Below are positions 9,193-18,359 of a stretch of DNA of 64,000 nucleotides, one piece after another. Position 1 is the stretch's first letter; each line of letters starts with the position of its first letter. Source of the stretch: Algoriphagus yeomjeoni (lineage in GTDB: Bacteria > Bacteroidota > Bacteroidia > Cytophagales > Cyclobacteriaceae); NCBI RefSeq assembly GCF_003259505.1, contig NZ_QLLK01000002.1, positions 257,387 through 321,386 on the forward strand, written 5' to 3'. The notes beneath the pieces are model-generated. The model ran no database searches. It was not told the DNA's origin and saw only the letters and a list, made by a program, of their open reading frames with translations. The position numbers were made by a program, and so were the translations under genes.

Positions 9193-9987
9193 CTAAAATT
9201 CAATTTCTCCAGACAAAACTTTAACTGCTTGACCTCTTATAATTACGCGATTTCCTCTTTTTTCTAAATGCAGTTCTCCCCCTCTTCTACTTGCCTGATA
9301 TGCTTTCAACTTATTTTTCCCATTTCTCTGAAACCAAAAATCCATCAAAGCACAGTGAGCAAACCCTGTGACCGGATCCTCATCAATTCCTAAATTTGGA
9401 GCAAAGTAACGGCTATAAATATCAAAAGAATTCCTTCCAGCTGCAGTAATAATAATTCCTTCCTCACTATGCTTTTTCACGAGGGTGAAATCAGGAGAGC
9501 AAGATTCCAAAGCTTCTGCATTTTCCAATTCAATAATCCAGTTGCTTCTCAACTTCGCAGTGCTTTTGATTGGAAAACCAAAAAAATCCTTCTCGAAAAA
9601 AGGATGTGTTTCTTTTTGAGTTGGAAGCAAAGGGAAATCCATCTCCATCCATTCCCCATCACTTTTGACCCGAAGCTCTCCACTTCTAGTTTGAAAACGA
9701 ATAATATCCCCAGGGTTTACCAACCCAGATTCTACCATCCAGTATGCGGATGCCAAAGTAGCATGTCCGCAAAGATCAACTTCCGCTGCTGGCGTAAACC
9801 ACCTCAGTCCAAATGAATCGTCATGAGTAGTACGGCTTATAAAAGCCGTCTCGCTCAGATTCATTTCTATTGCAATCATCTGCATTTGATCTGCTGTAAG
9901 TTCATTCTCCAGTAAACAAACAGCTGCAGGATTTCCAGAAAAAGGCTTTTTGGTAAAAGCATCAATGGTTACTATGGACAGTTTCAT
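9193..9987 (-). CDS. PhzF family isomerase
   Basis: This 264-residue protein belongs to the PhzF/YddE fold, which has two diaminopimelate-epimerase-like halves. Family signatures are DAFTKKPFSGNPAAVCLL near the N-terminus, LSETAFI with the catalytic Glu region, RWFTPAAEVDLCGHATLASA around residue 70, and EDPVTGFAHCAL in the second half. The phenazine pathway itself is not present, so the natural substrate is unknown. I chose ATG 9987 because the extra nine codons upstream precede the conserved MKLSIVTIDAF start. It is followed at once by the channel gene. Confidence 0.9.
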   Translation of the reverse strand: MKLSIVTIDAFTKKPFSGNPAAVCLLENELTADQMQMIAIEMNLSETAFISRTTHDDSFGLRWFTPAAEVDLCGHATLASAYWMVESGLVNPGDIIRFQTRSGELRVKSDGEWMEMDFPLLPTQKETHPFFEKDFFGFPIKSTAKLRSNWIIELENAEALESCSPDFTLVKKHSEEGIIITAAGRNSFDIYSRYFAPNLGIDEDPVTGFAHCALMDFWFQRNGKNKLKAYQASRRGGELHLEKRGNRVIIRGQAVKVLSGEIEF

Positions 9988-10119
9988 GTAATTTAAATTG
10001 TTTTGGGGTGGCAATCTCGACTATTCGAGACTACCAATGAAGTTCCGTAAGAAGGAAAATAATCTTGGTGTATAATTCTTATTTCTTCTCAGCCTGATTA
10101 AATCGGCTCGATTTCATTT

Positions 10120-10635
10120 TTAATAGCGTTCCTTTAAAATATTCAGGTGATGAATAAAATGACCAGGAATAATCCAAAAAAGAGCTCTTGGAGTAATTGG
10201 ATTTCCGCTTGCAGTCCCTACCAGATCTAGTGTGTCTTCATGCAAAATTCGAAGTAGGGACAATAATGCCATGCGTTGGCTTACAAAATCATCCAACAAG
10301 TGTTCAATCGGAACATGCCCAAATCTAGCATTAAGTACATAGGGATCTTGATCAAAACCCGGTAATGCCGATTTCTCCCCTCTGGCAAAACATAACGCTC
10401 TGAAAGTCATAATTCTTTCAGTATCGATGATATGACCCAGTACTTCCTTGGGTGTCCATTTCCCTTCTGTATAGGATTTTTCTGCCCATGCTTTACCCTT
10501 CTCGTCAAACAGCTTTAAAAGGGCATTCGATTGATTTAGCACCTGCTCCTCGTAATTATTTCCTGTCACTAAATTTAGGTAGGTTGAAAAAAAAGGCGAA
10601 TAATCACCTTTTTTAGGTTGATCTATGGTTTTCAT
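10120..10635 (-). CDS. DinB family protein
   Basis: This is a four-helix-bundle protein of 171 residues in the DinB/YfiT-like superfamily. The three metal-ligand histidines are visible: KEVLGHIIDTE near residue 65, and HFIHHLNILKERY at the C-terminus. Such proteins are often metal-dependent thiol transferases or of unknown function; the sequence does not say which. It is a single gene divergent from the M28 peptidase. Confidence 0.85.
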   Translation of the reverse strand: MKTIDQPKKGDYSPFFSTYLNLVTGNNYEEQVLNQSNALLKLFDEKGKAWAEKSYTEGKWTPKEVLGHIIDTERIMTFRALCFARGEKSALPGFDQDPYVLNARFGHVPIEHLLDDFVSQRMALLSLLRILHEDTLDLVGTASGNPITPRALFWIIPGHFIHHLNILKERY

Positions 10636-10703
10636 GTAAAAATGCTTTGGGAGGAATATATATGCAATAAATTTAAGTCATAAGTATAAACCACCTCAAT
10701 ATC

Positions 10704-12050
10704 ATGCAGAAAAAATTACTCATTATCATTTTCGCCCTTTGCACCCAAGTGGCGATTTCACAAACTACTATTATCCGAAATCCGGAAATTGCTCAAATGA
10801 TTTCTGAAATTTCCTCAGATTCTCTCGAGCACCACGTGCGAGCATTAGCCTCTTTCAATTCCCGCCATACCCTGAGTACAGATGAAAAGGATGGTATGCC
10901 TGCAGCTCAACGCTATGTGCTTTCCAAATTCAATCATTTTGCGAAGCAATCCGGAGGCAGAATGACCGCAGAAATTGAAAAATTCACTATTCCAGCTGAT
11001 AATCGAAGAATAACGGCGGACTCTCCTGGCGCTAATGTGATAGCGACTCTCAAAGGAACTAATCCTAATGATTCTCGAATATTTATCCTTTCGGCACACA
11101 TGGATTCTCGAAACAAAGATGTGATGGATGCTGAAGGTAATTCTCCAGGAGCAAATGACGATGGTAGTGGAACTGCAGCAGTGATAGAATTAGCCAGAAT
11201 CATGGCTTCACATGAGTTTTCAGCTACCATTATGTTTGTCGCTTTCACTGGAGAAGAACAAGGGTTAAAAGGAGCTACCTATTTGGCGGATAAGGCTAAG
11301 TCAGAAGAATGGAACCTTATAGCAGTGCTAAATAATGACATCGTAGGAAACAGCAGTTCTTCTGAAACTCTAATCAAAGACAACTTAAAAATGCGTGTTT
11401 TCTCAGAAACAATTCCTGTGGCAGAGACCGAGCAAGAAGGTAATATTCGTCGGTACACCAATGCCGATAATGACAGCAAATCGAGACAATTGGCAAGGTA
11501 TGTCAAGGAGCATGGTGATAAGTATGTCGATCAATTTGAAGTGAAATTGATTTATCGTGCTGATAGATTCTTGCGCGGTGGAGATCAAACTTCTTTTGCC
11601 AGAAATGGCTTCACTGCTGTTCGAATGTCTGAAATGAACGAAAACTTCATTCATCAGCACGAAAATGTACGCGTAGAAGATGGAATCCAATATGGCGATC
11701 TACCGGAGTTTATGGATTTTGAATACTTGAGAAAAGTCTCCGCTGTAAACCTAGCTTCCCTCGCATCTTTGGCTAATTCCCCAGGCCAACCTCAGGAAGT
11801 GAAAATAGATGTTCGTGGGCTGAGCAATAAATCGAAATTACTTTGGGAAGCTCCTGCAATCGGAAATCCTGCTGGATATTATGTGCTGATGCGAGAAACT
11901 TCTTCTTCGATGTGGGAACAAAAATTCTGGACTACAGAAACTTCATTGACAGTACCGTACTCCAAAGACAATTACTTCTTTGCTGTACAGTCAGTTTCAG
12001 ATTCTGGAGCAGAAAGCCTTCCTGTTTTCCCGATTCCTCTTTCCAGATAA
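10704..12050 (+). CDS. Secreted M28 family aminopeptidase
   Basis: This 448-residue exported zinc aminopeptidase has a signal peptide (to about residue 20, IAISQ) and the M28 metal-binding motifs SAHMDSR (about 132), PGANDDGSGTAA (about 149) and FTGEEQGL (about 185, catalytic Glu). A final zinc ligand His lies in FIHQHENVR. A C-terminal beta-sandwich of fibronectin III type follows (about 365-448, LLWEAPAIGNPAGYYVLMR). It probably digests peptides in the periplasm or outside. It stands alone downstream of a divergent promoter region. Confidence 0.92.
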   Translation: MQKKLLIIIFALCTQVAISQTTIIRNPEIAQMISEISSDSLEHHVRALASFNSRHTLSTDEKDGMPAAQRYVLSKFNHFAKQSGGRMTAEIEKFTIPADNRRITADSPGANVIATLKGTNPNDSRIFILSAHMDSRNKDVMDAEGNSPGANDDGSGTAAVIELARIMASHEFSATIMFVAFTGEEQGLKGATYLADKAKSEEWNLIAVLNNDIVGNSSSSETLIKDNLKMRVFSETIPVAETEQEGNIRRYTNADNDSKSRQLARYVKEHGDKYVDQFEVKLIYRADRFLRGGDQTSFARNGFTAVRMSEMNENFIHQHENVRVEDGIQYGDLPEFMDFEYLRKVSAVNLASLASLANSPGQPQEVKIDVRGLSNKSKLLWEAPAIGNPAGYYVLMRETSSSMWEQKFWTTETSLTVPYSKDNYFFAVQSVSDSGAESLPVFPIPLSR

Positions 12051-12150
12051 GTTCATACTTTAATTAAATCAATTCCAAATTCGCTGAAAGACAATCCAAA
12101 CTGGAACTTCAATCCTGATATTTAGTTTATACTATGAAACACTTAATCTT

Positions 12151-12693
12151 ATGAAAACTAAAGAAATTGTAACGCTTCAGCGTTCATTACTTGTTGATAC
12201 AGAAAAATTATTGAACCAACAGGTAGAGATGGAAGGCAAATCTTCCGCTTACTACTTATCTATGGCTTCTTGGTGTCATATGATGGGGTATGAAAATGCT
12301 GCAAAATACCTCTATACCCATTCTGACGAAGAAAGAATGCACATGATGAAAATATTCCAATACATCAATGAAGCTGGTGGACATGCCATTCAGCCTGAGA
12401 TCTCTGGAATTAGACATAATTTCAATTCCTTAAGAGAAATCTTCGAATTGATATTAGAGCATGAAATCAACGTGACAAAATCTATCAATAATATTGTAGA
12501 TCATGCCTTCACCAAGAAGGATTTTGCTACGTTCAGCTTTATGCAGTGGTATGTCACTGAGCAAAGAGAGGAAGAGACTATGTCTAGAAGAGCGCTTGAG
12601 CTTTTCGATATCATTGGAGAAGAAGGAGTAGGACTTTGGACCATAGACCAAGAACTTGGGAAGCTCCACGCCGCAGCCCATGTTGCAGAATAA
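12151..12693 (+). CDS. Ferritin
   Basis: This is a 180-residue non-heme ferritin that stores iron as a 24-subunit shell in the cytosol. The ferroxidase ligands are visible as E in NQQVEMEGKSSAYYLSMA, the HSDEERMHMMK helix, and EQREEE in the fourth helix. The sequence matches FtnA-type ferritins rather than bacterioferritin (no heme Met) or Dps. It is monocistronic and ends in a clear UUCG-loop terminator. Confidence 0.92.
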   Translation: MKTKEIVTLQRSLLVDTEKLLNQQVEMEGKSSAYYLSMASWCHMMGYENAAKYLYTHSDEERMHMMKIFQYINEAGGHAIQPEISGIRHNFNSLREIFELILEHEINVTKSINNIVDHAFTKKDFATFSFMQWYVTEQREEETMSRRALELFDIIGEEGVGLWTIDQELGKLHAAAHVAE

Positions 12694-12697
12694 ATTT

Positions 12698-12724
12698 AAA
12701 GCGACTTTCGAGTCGCTTTTTTTT
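12698..12724 (+). terminator. Intrinsic terminator after ferritin
   Basis: The stem AAAGCGACT / AGTCGCTTT closes on a TTCG tetraloop and is followed by a run of eight T bases, a textbook rho-independent terminator. Confidence 0.9.
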
Positions 12725-12890
12725 CGCCTTATTCTTAGGTAAGTACAACAAAACAAACAATAATTATATTATCATTTGACAATCAAGTCTTTGGATGAAA
12801 TTCTTTTAGAGGTATAGATTTTTTCTTATTCTTCTTTCCTATATCTTAATATAGTTTTAACGACTTACATACCCTTACACCCTTGTTGCT

Positions 12891-13901
12891 ATGAGTTTCA
12901 ATAAGAGCCAAGCGGCATTTTTCCAAGCAATAAAGCAATCATTACCTAGTTACAATTCACTCGTCGACGAAATAGCTGAGATTTTAGAAATCAGCATTGA
13001 CAGTGCTTACAGAAGGATTCGAGGTGAAAAGTTACTAGATTTCAATGAGCTGGAGACTCTTTGTAGTCGCTTCAATATCTCTGTGGACACCTTTTTTAAT
13101 CTACATTCCAATAACATTCTCTTTCATGGTAACCAAAATGATTATCAGGAAAATAGCTTCATGAAATGGATGGAAGACGTCTATGCCCAGTTGAACCTGG
13201 TAAATAGCTTCTCTAAAAAACACATCTATTGGCTGGTAAAAGACATGCCACCTTTTCACCATTACTATCATAAGGAATTGGCTGCTTTCAAATTCTTTTT
13301 CTGGAGAAAATCAATTTTGTTTAATGAAAGCTTGAAAGACACCAAGTTTTCTATCAAGGATAATACCTACGATCAGTTTGCCGAGATCACCCAAAAAATT
13401 CTCAAAGCCTACCATAAAATTCCAACCACAGAAATCTGGAACATAGAAGGTATAAGTGTGACGTTACGGCAGATTGAATTATATCACGAAATGGGTATCA
13501 TGACTTCCAAAGAGGACACCCTATTTCTATATAATTGTATGATGGAGGTGATCGACAACTTGGAGCGAATGGCTGAAAAGGGCAAGAAAATCATACCCTC
13601 ACATCCAGAAATTGAAGGGGCTGATTATAACTTTTTCGTGAATGAATTTATTATTGGGGACAATACTTTTTTTGCCACCATGGATGAGCAAAAGGTAACC
13701 TATTTAAATCATAGCGTGATCTATTTCCATGGCACATCAGATCCAGCATTCAATAATGCAATGTTTCGTAACCTCGAAAATCTGATTAAAAAATCAACTC
13801 AAATCAGCGTAGTATGCGAGAAAGAACGAAAGCAGTTCTTCAACAAATTGCGAAAAAAAGTAACAGAAAGAATCAATGCGCTTCCTGTTGAAGAGGATTA
13901 A
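12891..13901 (+). CDS. HTH-containing putative transcriptional regulator
   Basis: The N-terminal 65 residues look like an XRE/BetR-type helix-turn-helix (SLVDEIAEILEISIDSAYRRIRGEKLLDFNELETLCSRF shortened here: residues 23-61). The remaining 270 residues form a mostly helical, aromatic-rich domain that I do not recognise, with FHHYYHKELAAF near residue 115. No signal peptide or membrane segment is seen. It lies 72 bases upstream of the FGE-like lipoprotein gene in the same direction, so it might regulate or be co-transcribed with it. DNA binding is an inference from the HTH alone. Confidence 0.7.
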   Translation: MSFNKSQAAFFQAIKQSLPSYNSLVDEIAEILEISIDSAYRRIRGEKLLDFNELETLCSRFNISVDTFFNLHSNNILFHGNQNDYQENSFMKWMEDVYAQLNLVNSFSKKHIYWLVKDMPPFHHYYHKELAAFKFFFWRKSILFNESLKDTKFSIKDNTYDQFAEITQKILKAYHKIPTTEIWNIEGISVTLRQIELYHEMGIMTSKEDTLFLYNCMMEVIDNLERMAEKGKKIIPSHPEIEGADYNFFVNEFIIGDNTFFATMDEQKVTYLNHSVIYFHGTSDPAFNNAMFRNLENLIKKSTQISVVCEKERKQFFNKLRKKVTERINALPVEED

Positions 13902-13973
13902 GCACCATTACTTAGTGAAATCTTTCGGATAAAGAATAGTTTCTACTACTTTTAACCTTGAAGGAACCCACTT

Positions 13974-15071
13974 ATGAATAATTCAATAAAATACAGTTTA
14001 GCTAGCTTTATCTTGGTTAGCACTTCATTTTTCTCCTGTCAGGAAAAGACTTCTGAAACGGTTATTGACGAAGACAAAATGGTAATAACCAGCATGCCTG
14101 AACCATCCGAAAAAATAGAAGGAATGGCATGGATCCCGGGAGGAGAGTTCGTTATGGGAACTAATGAGGCAGATGCCTATTCTGCTGAGAAACCTGCAGT
14201 AGACCTGAAAGTAAAAGGGTTTTGGATGGACAGGCATGAAGTTACTAATGCAGAATTCAAGAAATTTGTGGACGCTACAGGCTATGTGACTGTCGCTGAG
14301 AAAAAACCGGAATGGGAAGATCTCAAACAGCAATTACCTCCTGGCACCCCAAAACCAGATGAGTCACTTTTGGTAGCGGGATCTATGGTATTCAGTCCAC
14401 CAACCTACCCCGTTCCGACTCAGGATATTTCCTTGTGGTGGGTATGGGTAGAAGGAGCCAGCTGGAAAAACCCCGAGGGACCAGATTCAAATTTGGAAGG
14501 ACGAGAAAACCACCCGGTGGTTCATATTGCCTATGAAGATGCTAAAGCCTATGCCGATTGGGTTGGAAAAAGACTTCCTACGGAAAATGAATGGGAGTTT
14601 GCCGCACGCGGTGGCGCAGAAGGAAAGCGCTTTGCTTGGGGAGATGAATTAACTCCAAATGGACAATATCTAGCTAATACTTTCCAAGGAAACTTTCCAA
14701 ACGACAACCAAAATCTAGACGGATTTGAAGGAACTTCTCCAGTAAAATCATTCGCTCCAAACACATTTGGGCTATACGATATGATCGGAAATGTCTGGGA
14801 ATTGACGGATGATTGGTATGATGCGCTGAAATACGCAAGACTGGCTGGACAAGCACCGAAGCTGGATGCCAACATGAAGCAATGCTACAATCCTGACAAT
14901 CCATACGCGATGGAACGCGTGATTAAAGGTGGTTCCTACCTTTGTGCAGATAACTACTGTGTGAATTATCGCCCATCTTCCCGTCAGGGTCAAGCTTTCG
15001 ATAGCGGTACTTCTAATGTGGGTTTCAGATTGGTAAAAGATGCTGAAGAGAAAACAATCAGTATGAAGTAA
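13974..15071 (+). CDS. FGE-like (SUMF1-type) lipoprotein
   Basis: This is a 365-residue member of the formylglycine-generating enzyme family. A lipoprotein signal (SFFSC, Cys22) indicates export and lipid anchoring. The FGE domain runs from GMAWIPGGEFVMGTNE (about residue 45) to NVGFRLV near the end, with the typical FWMDRHEVTNAEFKKFV and GRENHPVVHIAYEDA segments. Cys324 and Cys329 in GGSYLCADNYC have the i/i+5 spacing of the two copper-binding catalytic cysteines of true FGE. Many Bacteroidota homologues (GldJ, GldK) are structural and non-enzymatic, so activity is uncertain. No sulfatase gene is in the window. Confidence 0.85.
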   Translation: MNNSIKYSLASFILVSTSFFSCQEKTSETVIDEDKMVITSMPEPSEKIEGMAWIPGGEFVMGTNEADAYSAEKPAVDLKVKGFWMDRHEVTNAEFKKFVDATGYVTVAEKKPEWEDLKQQLPPGTPKPDESLLVAGSMVFSPPTYPVPTQDISLWWVWVEGASWKNPEGPDSNLEGRENHPVVHIAYEDAKAYADWVGKRLPTENEWEFAARGGAEGKRFAWGDELTPNGQYLANTFQGNFPNDNQNLDGFEGTSPVKSFAPNTFGLYDMIGNVWELTDDWYDALKYARLAGQAPKLDANMKQCYNPDNPYAMERVIKGGSYLCADNYCVNYRPSSRQGQAFDSGTSNVGFRLVKDAEEKTISMK

Positions 15072-15101
15072 ATTGTGATTAGTCACTGTTAGTGAAGCTT
15101 A

Positions 15102-15611
15102 ATGAACTTTATTTTAGTTTTTCTTTTAGTAACAGAGCTTTATTCAGAAAAACTTTGCGATTGCTATTTCCAGGAAGATTTGGCAAGTGCACAGAAGTTG
15201 AACTATGAAGAAAGTGACCTTATTTTTTTAGGGAAAATTGTTGAAAGAAATGACGATGGTTCTTTCAAATTTGAAGTTTTGGAAACTTTAAAGGGGGAAG
15301 AGGTGGGATTTGTAATTGGATCTTTAACAAATTCATGTACAATTTTCCCAGATGAAAATGAAGAATTTTGGCTAGTGTACACAAATAGCCCTAATTCAGA
15401 TGAATTTATTACAATGTCACAATGCGGGCTTTCAAGAAGCTTTAAATTCCCTTATTTATTGAAATTTACAAGTCCACCCCCTCCGCGAAATCCATCAGAC
15501 CCGACTTTGCATCTTGAATCAGAACTCGAGTATTCAAAAAAAAGGATTGAAGCGCTAGAAATCCTCAAATCAGAAATCGAACAACTGAGAAAATGGAAGG
15601 AGCTTAATTAA
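15102..15611 (+). CDS. Small secreted protein, NTR/TIMP-like
   Basis: The 169-residue product starts with a hydrophobic segment followed by CDCYFQEDLASA and then SDLIFLGKIVERN, a pattern reminiscent of the netrin/TIMP-like (NTR) beta-barrel that follows an N-terminal CxC. Further cysteines lie near residues 78 and 107. The C-terminal 30 residues are helical and charged (EYSKKRIEALEILKSEIEQL). It lies 30 bases after the FGE-like gene and may share its transcript. The fold guess is weak and no function is proposed. Confidence 0.6.
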   Translation: MNFILVFLLVTELYSEKLCDCYFQEDLASAQKLNYEESDLIFLGKIVERNDDGSFKFEVLETLKGEEVGFVIGSLTNSCTIFPDENEEFWLVYTNSPNSDEFITMSQCGLSRSFKFPYLLKFTSPPPPRNPSDPTLHLESELEYSKKRIEALEILKSEIEQLRKWKELN

Positions 15612-15676
15612 ATCCTTTAAACCCTAACAATCGCGAACTTTGCGTTTCCCTTTGTGGCCTCAGTGGTTAAAAAAAA

Positions 15677-16273
15677 TCATGGCAAATCGTATCCTTTCGT
15701 GATTCGTTGTATGTATTTCCCTAGAATATCAAACTCCAGATTTACCAAGTCCCCTGGCTTCAACTGATGAAAATTGGTGTGCTCAAAAGTGTAAGGAATA
15801 ATAGCTACAGAAAATCTACCAGGACCGGAATTAAAGCAGGTTAAACTCGTCCCGTTAATGGTTATCGAGCCTTTTTCCACCGTCACATTTCCCAGGTCAT
15901 GATCAAATTCCAGATCGAAAACCCAGGAGCCATCCTGATCAGATATGTTTTTGACTTTCCCTACCTGATCTACATGACCTTGCACGATATGTCCGTCAAA
16001 ACGCCCATTTGCAGGCATGCAGCGCTCCAAATTAACCTTCTTTCCTACTTTCCATTGTGATAAATTTGTCTTCTGAATTGTTTCGTCGATTGCAGTTACG
16101 CGATAGGAATCAGGTGTTGTTTGAACCACTGTCAAGCAAACTCCATCATGGGCTAGGGACTGATCAATCTTCAATTCAGAAGCAAGTGTAGAGTCTAAAT
16201 CAAAATGCACATTGCTGCCATCTTGGGTGATATTATTTATTGTACCAAAAGCTTCAATAATTCCTGTAAACAT
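15677..16273 (-). CDS. ribE: Riboflavin synthase, alpha subunit
   Basis: This enzyme converts two 6,7-dimethyl-8-ribityllumazine molecules into riboflavin plus the pyrimidinedione. The 198-residue chain has the expected two lumazine-binding barrels: MFTGIIEAFGTI at the N-terminus, AHDGVCLTVV at the end of the first, and GHIVQGHVDQVG, KGSITINGTSLT at the start and middle of the second. I chose ATG 16273 because MFTGII is the invariant N-terminus; the 7-codon extension upstream is not expected. Other rib genes are not nearby. Confidence 0.95.
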   Translation of the reverse strand: MFTGIIEAFGTINNITQDGSNVHFDLDSTLASELKIDQSLAHDGVCLTVVQTTPDSYRVTAIDETIQKTNLSQWKVGKKVNLERCMPANGRFDGHIVQGHVDQVGKVKNISDQDGSWVFDLEFDHDLGNVTVEKGSITINGTSLTCFNSGPGRFSVAIIPYTFEHTNFHQLKPGDLVNLEFDILGKYIQRITKGYDLP

Positions 16274-16384
16274 ATCGGTGAATTTAACTTTCAAAGTTTC
16301 AATGAGTAAGCAACAAATGCCCTATTCAAGTTCAAATTAAGCCAAATAATCTTTTATCTTCGACGGCAGAATCATAAATTAATC

Positions 16385-17053
16385 ATGCCCCTACTCAAAC
16401 TCGAAGACACGTATTTACATAAAGGAAAACGACGAGCTCTAGTAACTTTGCTCCGGGAAAAAGGCATCAAAAGCGAGCGTGTTCTTCAGGCTATCAACAC
16501 CTTACCCAGACATTTTTTCTTTGATTCTGCTTTGATTTCCCATGCCTATGAAGACAAAGCCTTCCCTATCGGTGAGGGTCAAACAATCTCCCAACCTTAC
16601 ACCGTTGCTTTCCAAACTGAGCTGCTGGAAATTAAAGAAGGAGATAGAATATTAGAAATCGGAACTGGATCTGGTTACCAAGGTAGCATCTTGCATCTAC
16701 TTGGAGCAGAGGTATTTACCATTGAGTATCAGAAGAAATTATTTGAAGGAACAAAGCGATTTCTGACGAGATTGGGAATAGAAATGCAGCTTTTTTACGG
16801 TGATGGAACAGGAGGCCTCCCTGACTATGCGCCTTATGATAAAATAATTGTAACCGCTGGAGCACCGATCGTTCCAGAAGCTTTGATTCAGCAATTAAAA
16901 ATAGGTGGCATCTTAGTAATTCCTGTAGGTGATAAGCGCCGGCAAGCTATGCTCAAAATCACTAAAAAATCAAACACAAAGGTAGTTCAAGAAGAATATG
17001 ATGGCTTTGCATTTGTGCCGCTTTTAGGAAAAGACGGTTGGGGGGTGAAATGA
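16385..17053 (+). CDS. pcm: Protein-L-isoaspartate O-methyltransferase
   Basis: Pcm methylates isoaspartyl residues in aged proteins using S-adenosylmethionine, allowing their repair. The 222-residue chain has the family signature FPIGEGQTISQPYTVA (about residues 60-75) and the SAM loop LEIGTGSGYQGSIL (about 92-105), then VTAGAPIVPEAL. The length is normal. It is divergent from riboflavin synthase and stands alone. Confidence 0.95.
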   Translation: MPLLKLEDTYLHKGKRRALVTLLREKGIKSERVLQAINTLPRHFFFDSALISHAYEDKAFPIGEGQTISQPYTVAFQTELLEIKEGDRILEIGTGSGYQGSILHLLGAEVFTIEYQKKLFEGTKRFLTRLGIEMQLFYGDGTGGLPDYAPYDKIIVTAGAPIVPEALIQQLKIGGILVIPVGDKRRQAMLKITKKSNTKVVQEEYDGFAFVPLLGKDGWGVK

Positions 17054-17152
17054 TTTGAAATTTCAAATTTCAATTTCTCATAATTCTATTATGATTTCGG
17101 AATTAAATTCCGATATATCACCGATAGTTATTTCCTAGCCAAATTTTATTTC

Positions 17153-17160
17153 TATTTTTG
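17153..17160 (+). promoter_or_regulatory. Bacteroidota-type -7 box before thioesterase gene
   Basis: TATTTTTG fits TAnnTTTG and lies 15 bases before the ATG at 17176. A TTG codon at 17158 that could extend the ORF is inside this box, supporting 17176 as the start. Confidence 0.4.
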
Positions 17161-17175
17161 TTAAAATTTAGATTT

Positions 17176-17694
17176 ATGAGTACCAAGAAATTTGCAAGAG
17201 AGTCCGCAGTGATCATGACCGAAATGGTCCTTCCCAATGATACCAACACATTGAACAACCTTATGGGAGGTAAACTGATGCATTGGATGGATGTGGTGGC
17301 TGCTATTGCTGCTCAGAAGCATTCAAACAGCATCGTCGTGACAGCCTCTGCAGATAATATCTCTTTCCAAGAGCCTATCGCCCTTGGTAATGTAGTTACT
17401 TTGAAAGCTCAGGTGACCCGCGCATTTAACTCTTCCATGGAAGTATTCATCGAAGTGACAGCCGAAGATATTCCTGCAAATAAAAAGGTAATGACGCACC
17501 GTGCGTTTTTCACCTTTGTAGCTGTAAATGAAAACAATAAGCCTTCACGAATTCCTGAACTAGTTCCAGAAACTCCAGAAGAAATCGAGAACTTCCAAGG
17601 TGCTTTGAGAAGAAGGCAGCTTAGATTAGTTCTTGCCAAACGAATGAAACCAGAAGATGCTGTGGAATTGAAGTCCATTTTCAATTTGGATTGA
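17176..17694 (+). CDS. Acyl-CoA thioesterase (YciA/BACH-like hotdog)
   Basis: This is a 172-residue single hotdog-domain thioesterase that hydrolyses acyl-CoA esters. The segment TNTLNNLMGGKLMHWMDVVAAIAA (shortened: residues 22-45) contains the G-G-x-L-M-xWMD pattern of the hexameric YciA/acyl-CoA hydrolase group, with the catalytic Asp in WMD. SADNISFQEPI is the second conserved block. I chose ATG 17176 over the upstream TTG because of the promoter box. A strong terminator follows. Confidence 0.88.
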   Translation: MSTKKFARESAVIMTEMVLPNDTNTLNNLMGGKLMHWMDVVAAIAAQKHSNSIVVTASADNISFQEPIALGNVVTLKAQVTRAFNSSMEVFIEVTAEDIPANKKVMTHRAFFTFVAVNENNKPSRIPELVPETPEEIENFQGALRRRQLRLVLAKRMKPEDAVELKSIFNLD

Positions 17695-17718
17695 TCCAAT
17701 TCACAGAGAATAAATATT

Positions 17719-17752
17719 AGAGGGGCACTAGAGATATTGCCCCTCTTTTTTT
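17719..17752 (+). terminator. Intrinsic terminator
   Basis: A 9-bp GC-rich stem (AGAGGGGCA / TGCCCCTCT) with a 10-base loop is followed by a T run. Confidence 0.85.
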
Positions 17753-17783
17753 GTGTTAAGGCGAATTTTAAGCAATTTCCCAC

Positions 17784-18359
17784 ATGGAAAATATGAGCAT
17801 TCAGGAGCTCCAGCACATCATCACCGAAGAGCTTTTTTTCTTCGAAAAAGAATCTAAAACAGATCAGCAAAACGAAGGAACAACTTCTGCTCAAGTAGCT
17901 GAAAAACCAAAGACTCTTCCGAAAACTGTCCATCTTGATGGCGCAACGCCTCCAAAAGAAGAACTAAAACCCGAACCTCTTGTCGTTCGTGGTAAATTCG
18001 AAAAAGGAATTCTTGTCCTACATGAGGAGGAGCAATTAAAACCGGAAGTAATGGAGATGCTGGTGAACATGATTAACGCAGTCGGTCATTCCATGAATGA
18101 AGTTGGACTACTTTCTTCCAAAGAACTGGAAGGAAGATCATTGGCAGAACTTTATGATCTAAATGCACATATTGTTTTGAAGTTTGGTCGTATAAAACAC
18201 CCGATCAATGCACTGCCTGCTTCAGATTACCAGATCCATATGGAAAAGGAAACTGAATACCTTTTCGCAGATGCACTATCTACAATTTCAGAAGACAAAG
18301 CACTCAAAGGCAAACTTTGGAACACTCTTAAAGTCCTATTTAACATAGCTAAAAAATAA
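17784..18359 (+). CDS. Conserved-looking hypothetical protein
   Basis: I do not recognise this 191-residue cytoplasmic protein. The N-terminal helix (IQELQHIITEELFFFEKE) is followed by a low-complexity Pro/Lys/Glu linker (about 30-65), then a compact alpha/beta region (VRGKFEKGILVL ... HIVLKFGRIKHPI) and a helical tail ending LFNIAKK. The stop overlaps the start of the next gene by one base (TAATG), so it is translationally coupled to the DUF3817 protein. The linker suggests a tethering or scaffold role, but that is only a guess. Confidence 0.7.
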   Translation: MENMSIQELQHIITEELFFFEKESKTDQQNEGTTSAQVAEKPKTLPKTVHLDGATPPKEELKPEPLVVRGKFEKGILVLHEEEQLKPEVMEMLVNMINAVGHSMNEVGLLSSKELEGRSLAELYDLNAHIVLKFGRIKHPINALPASDYQIHMEKETEYLFADALSTISEDKALKGKLWNTLKVLFNIAKK

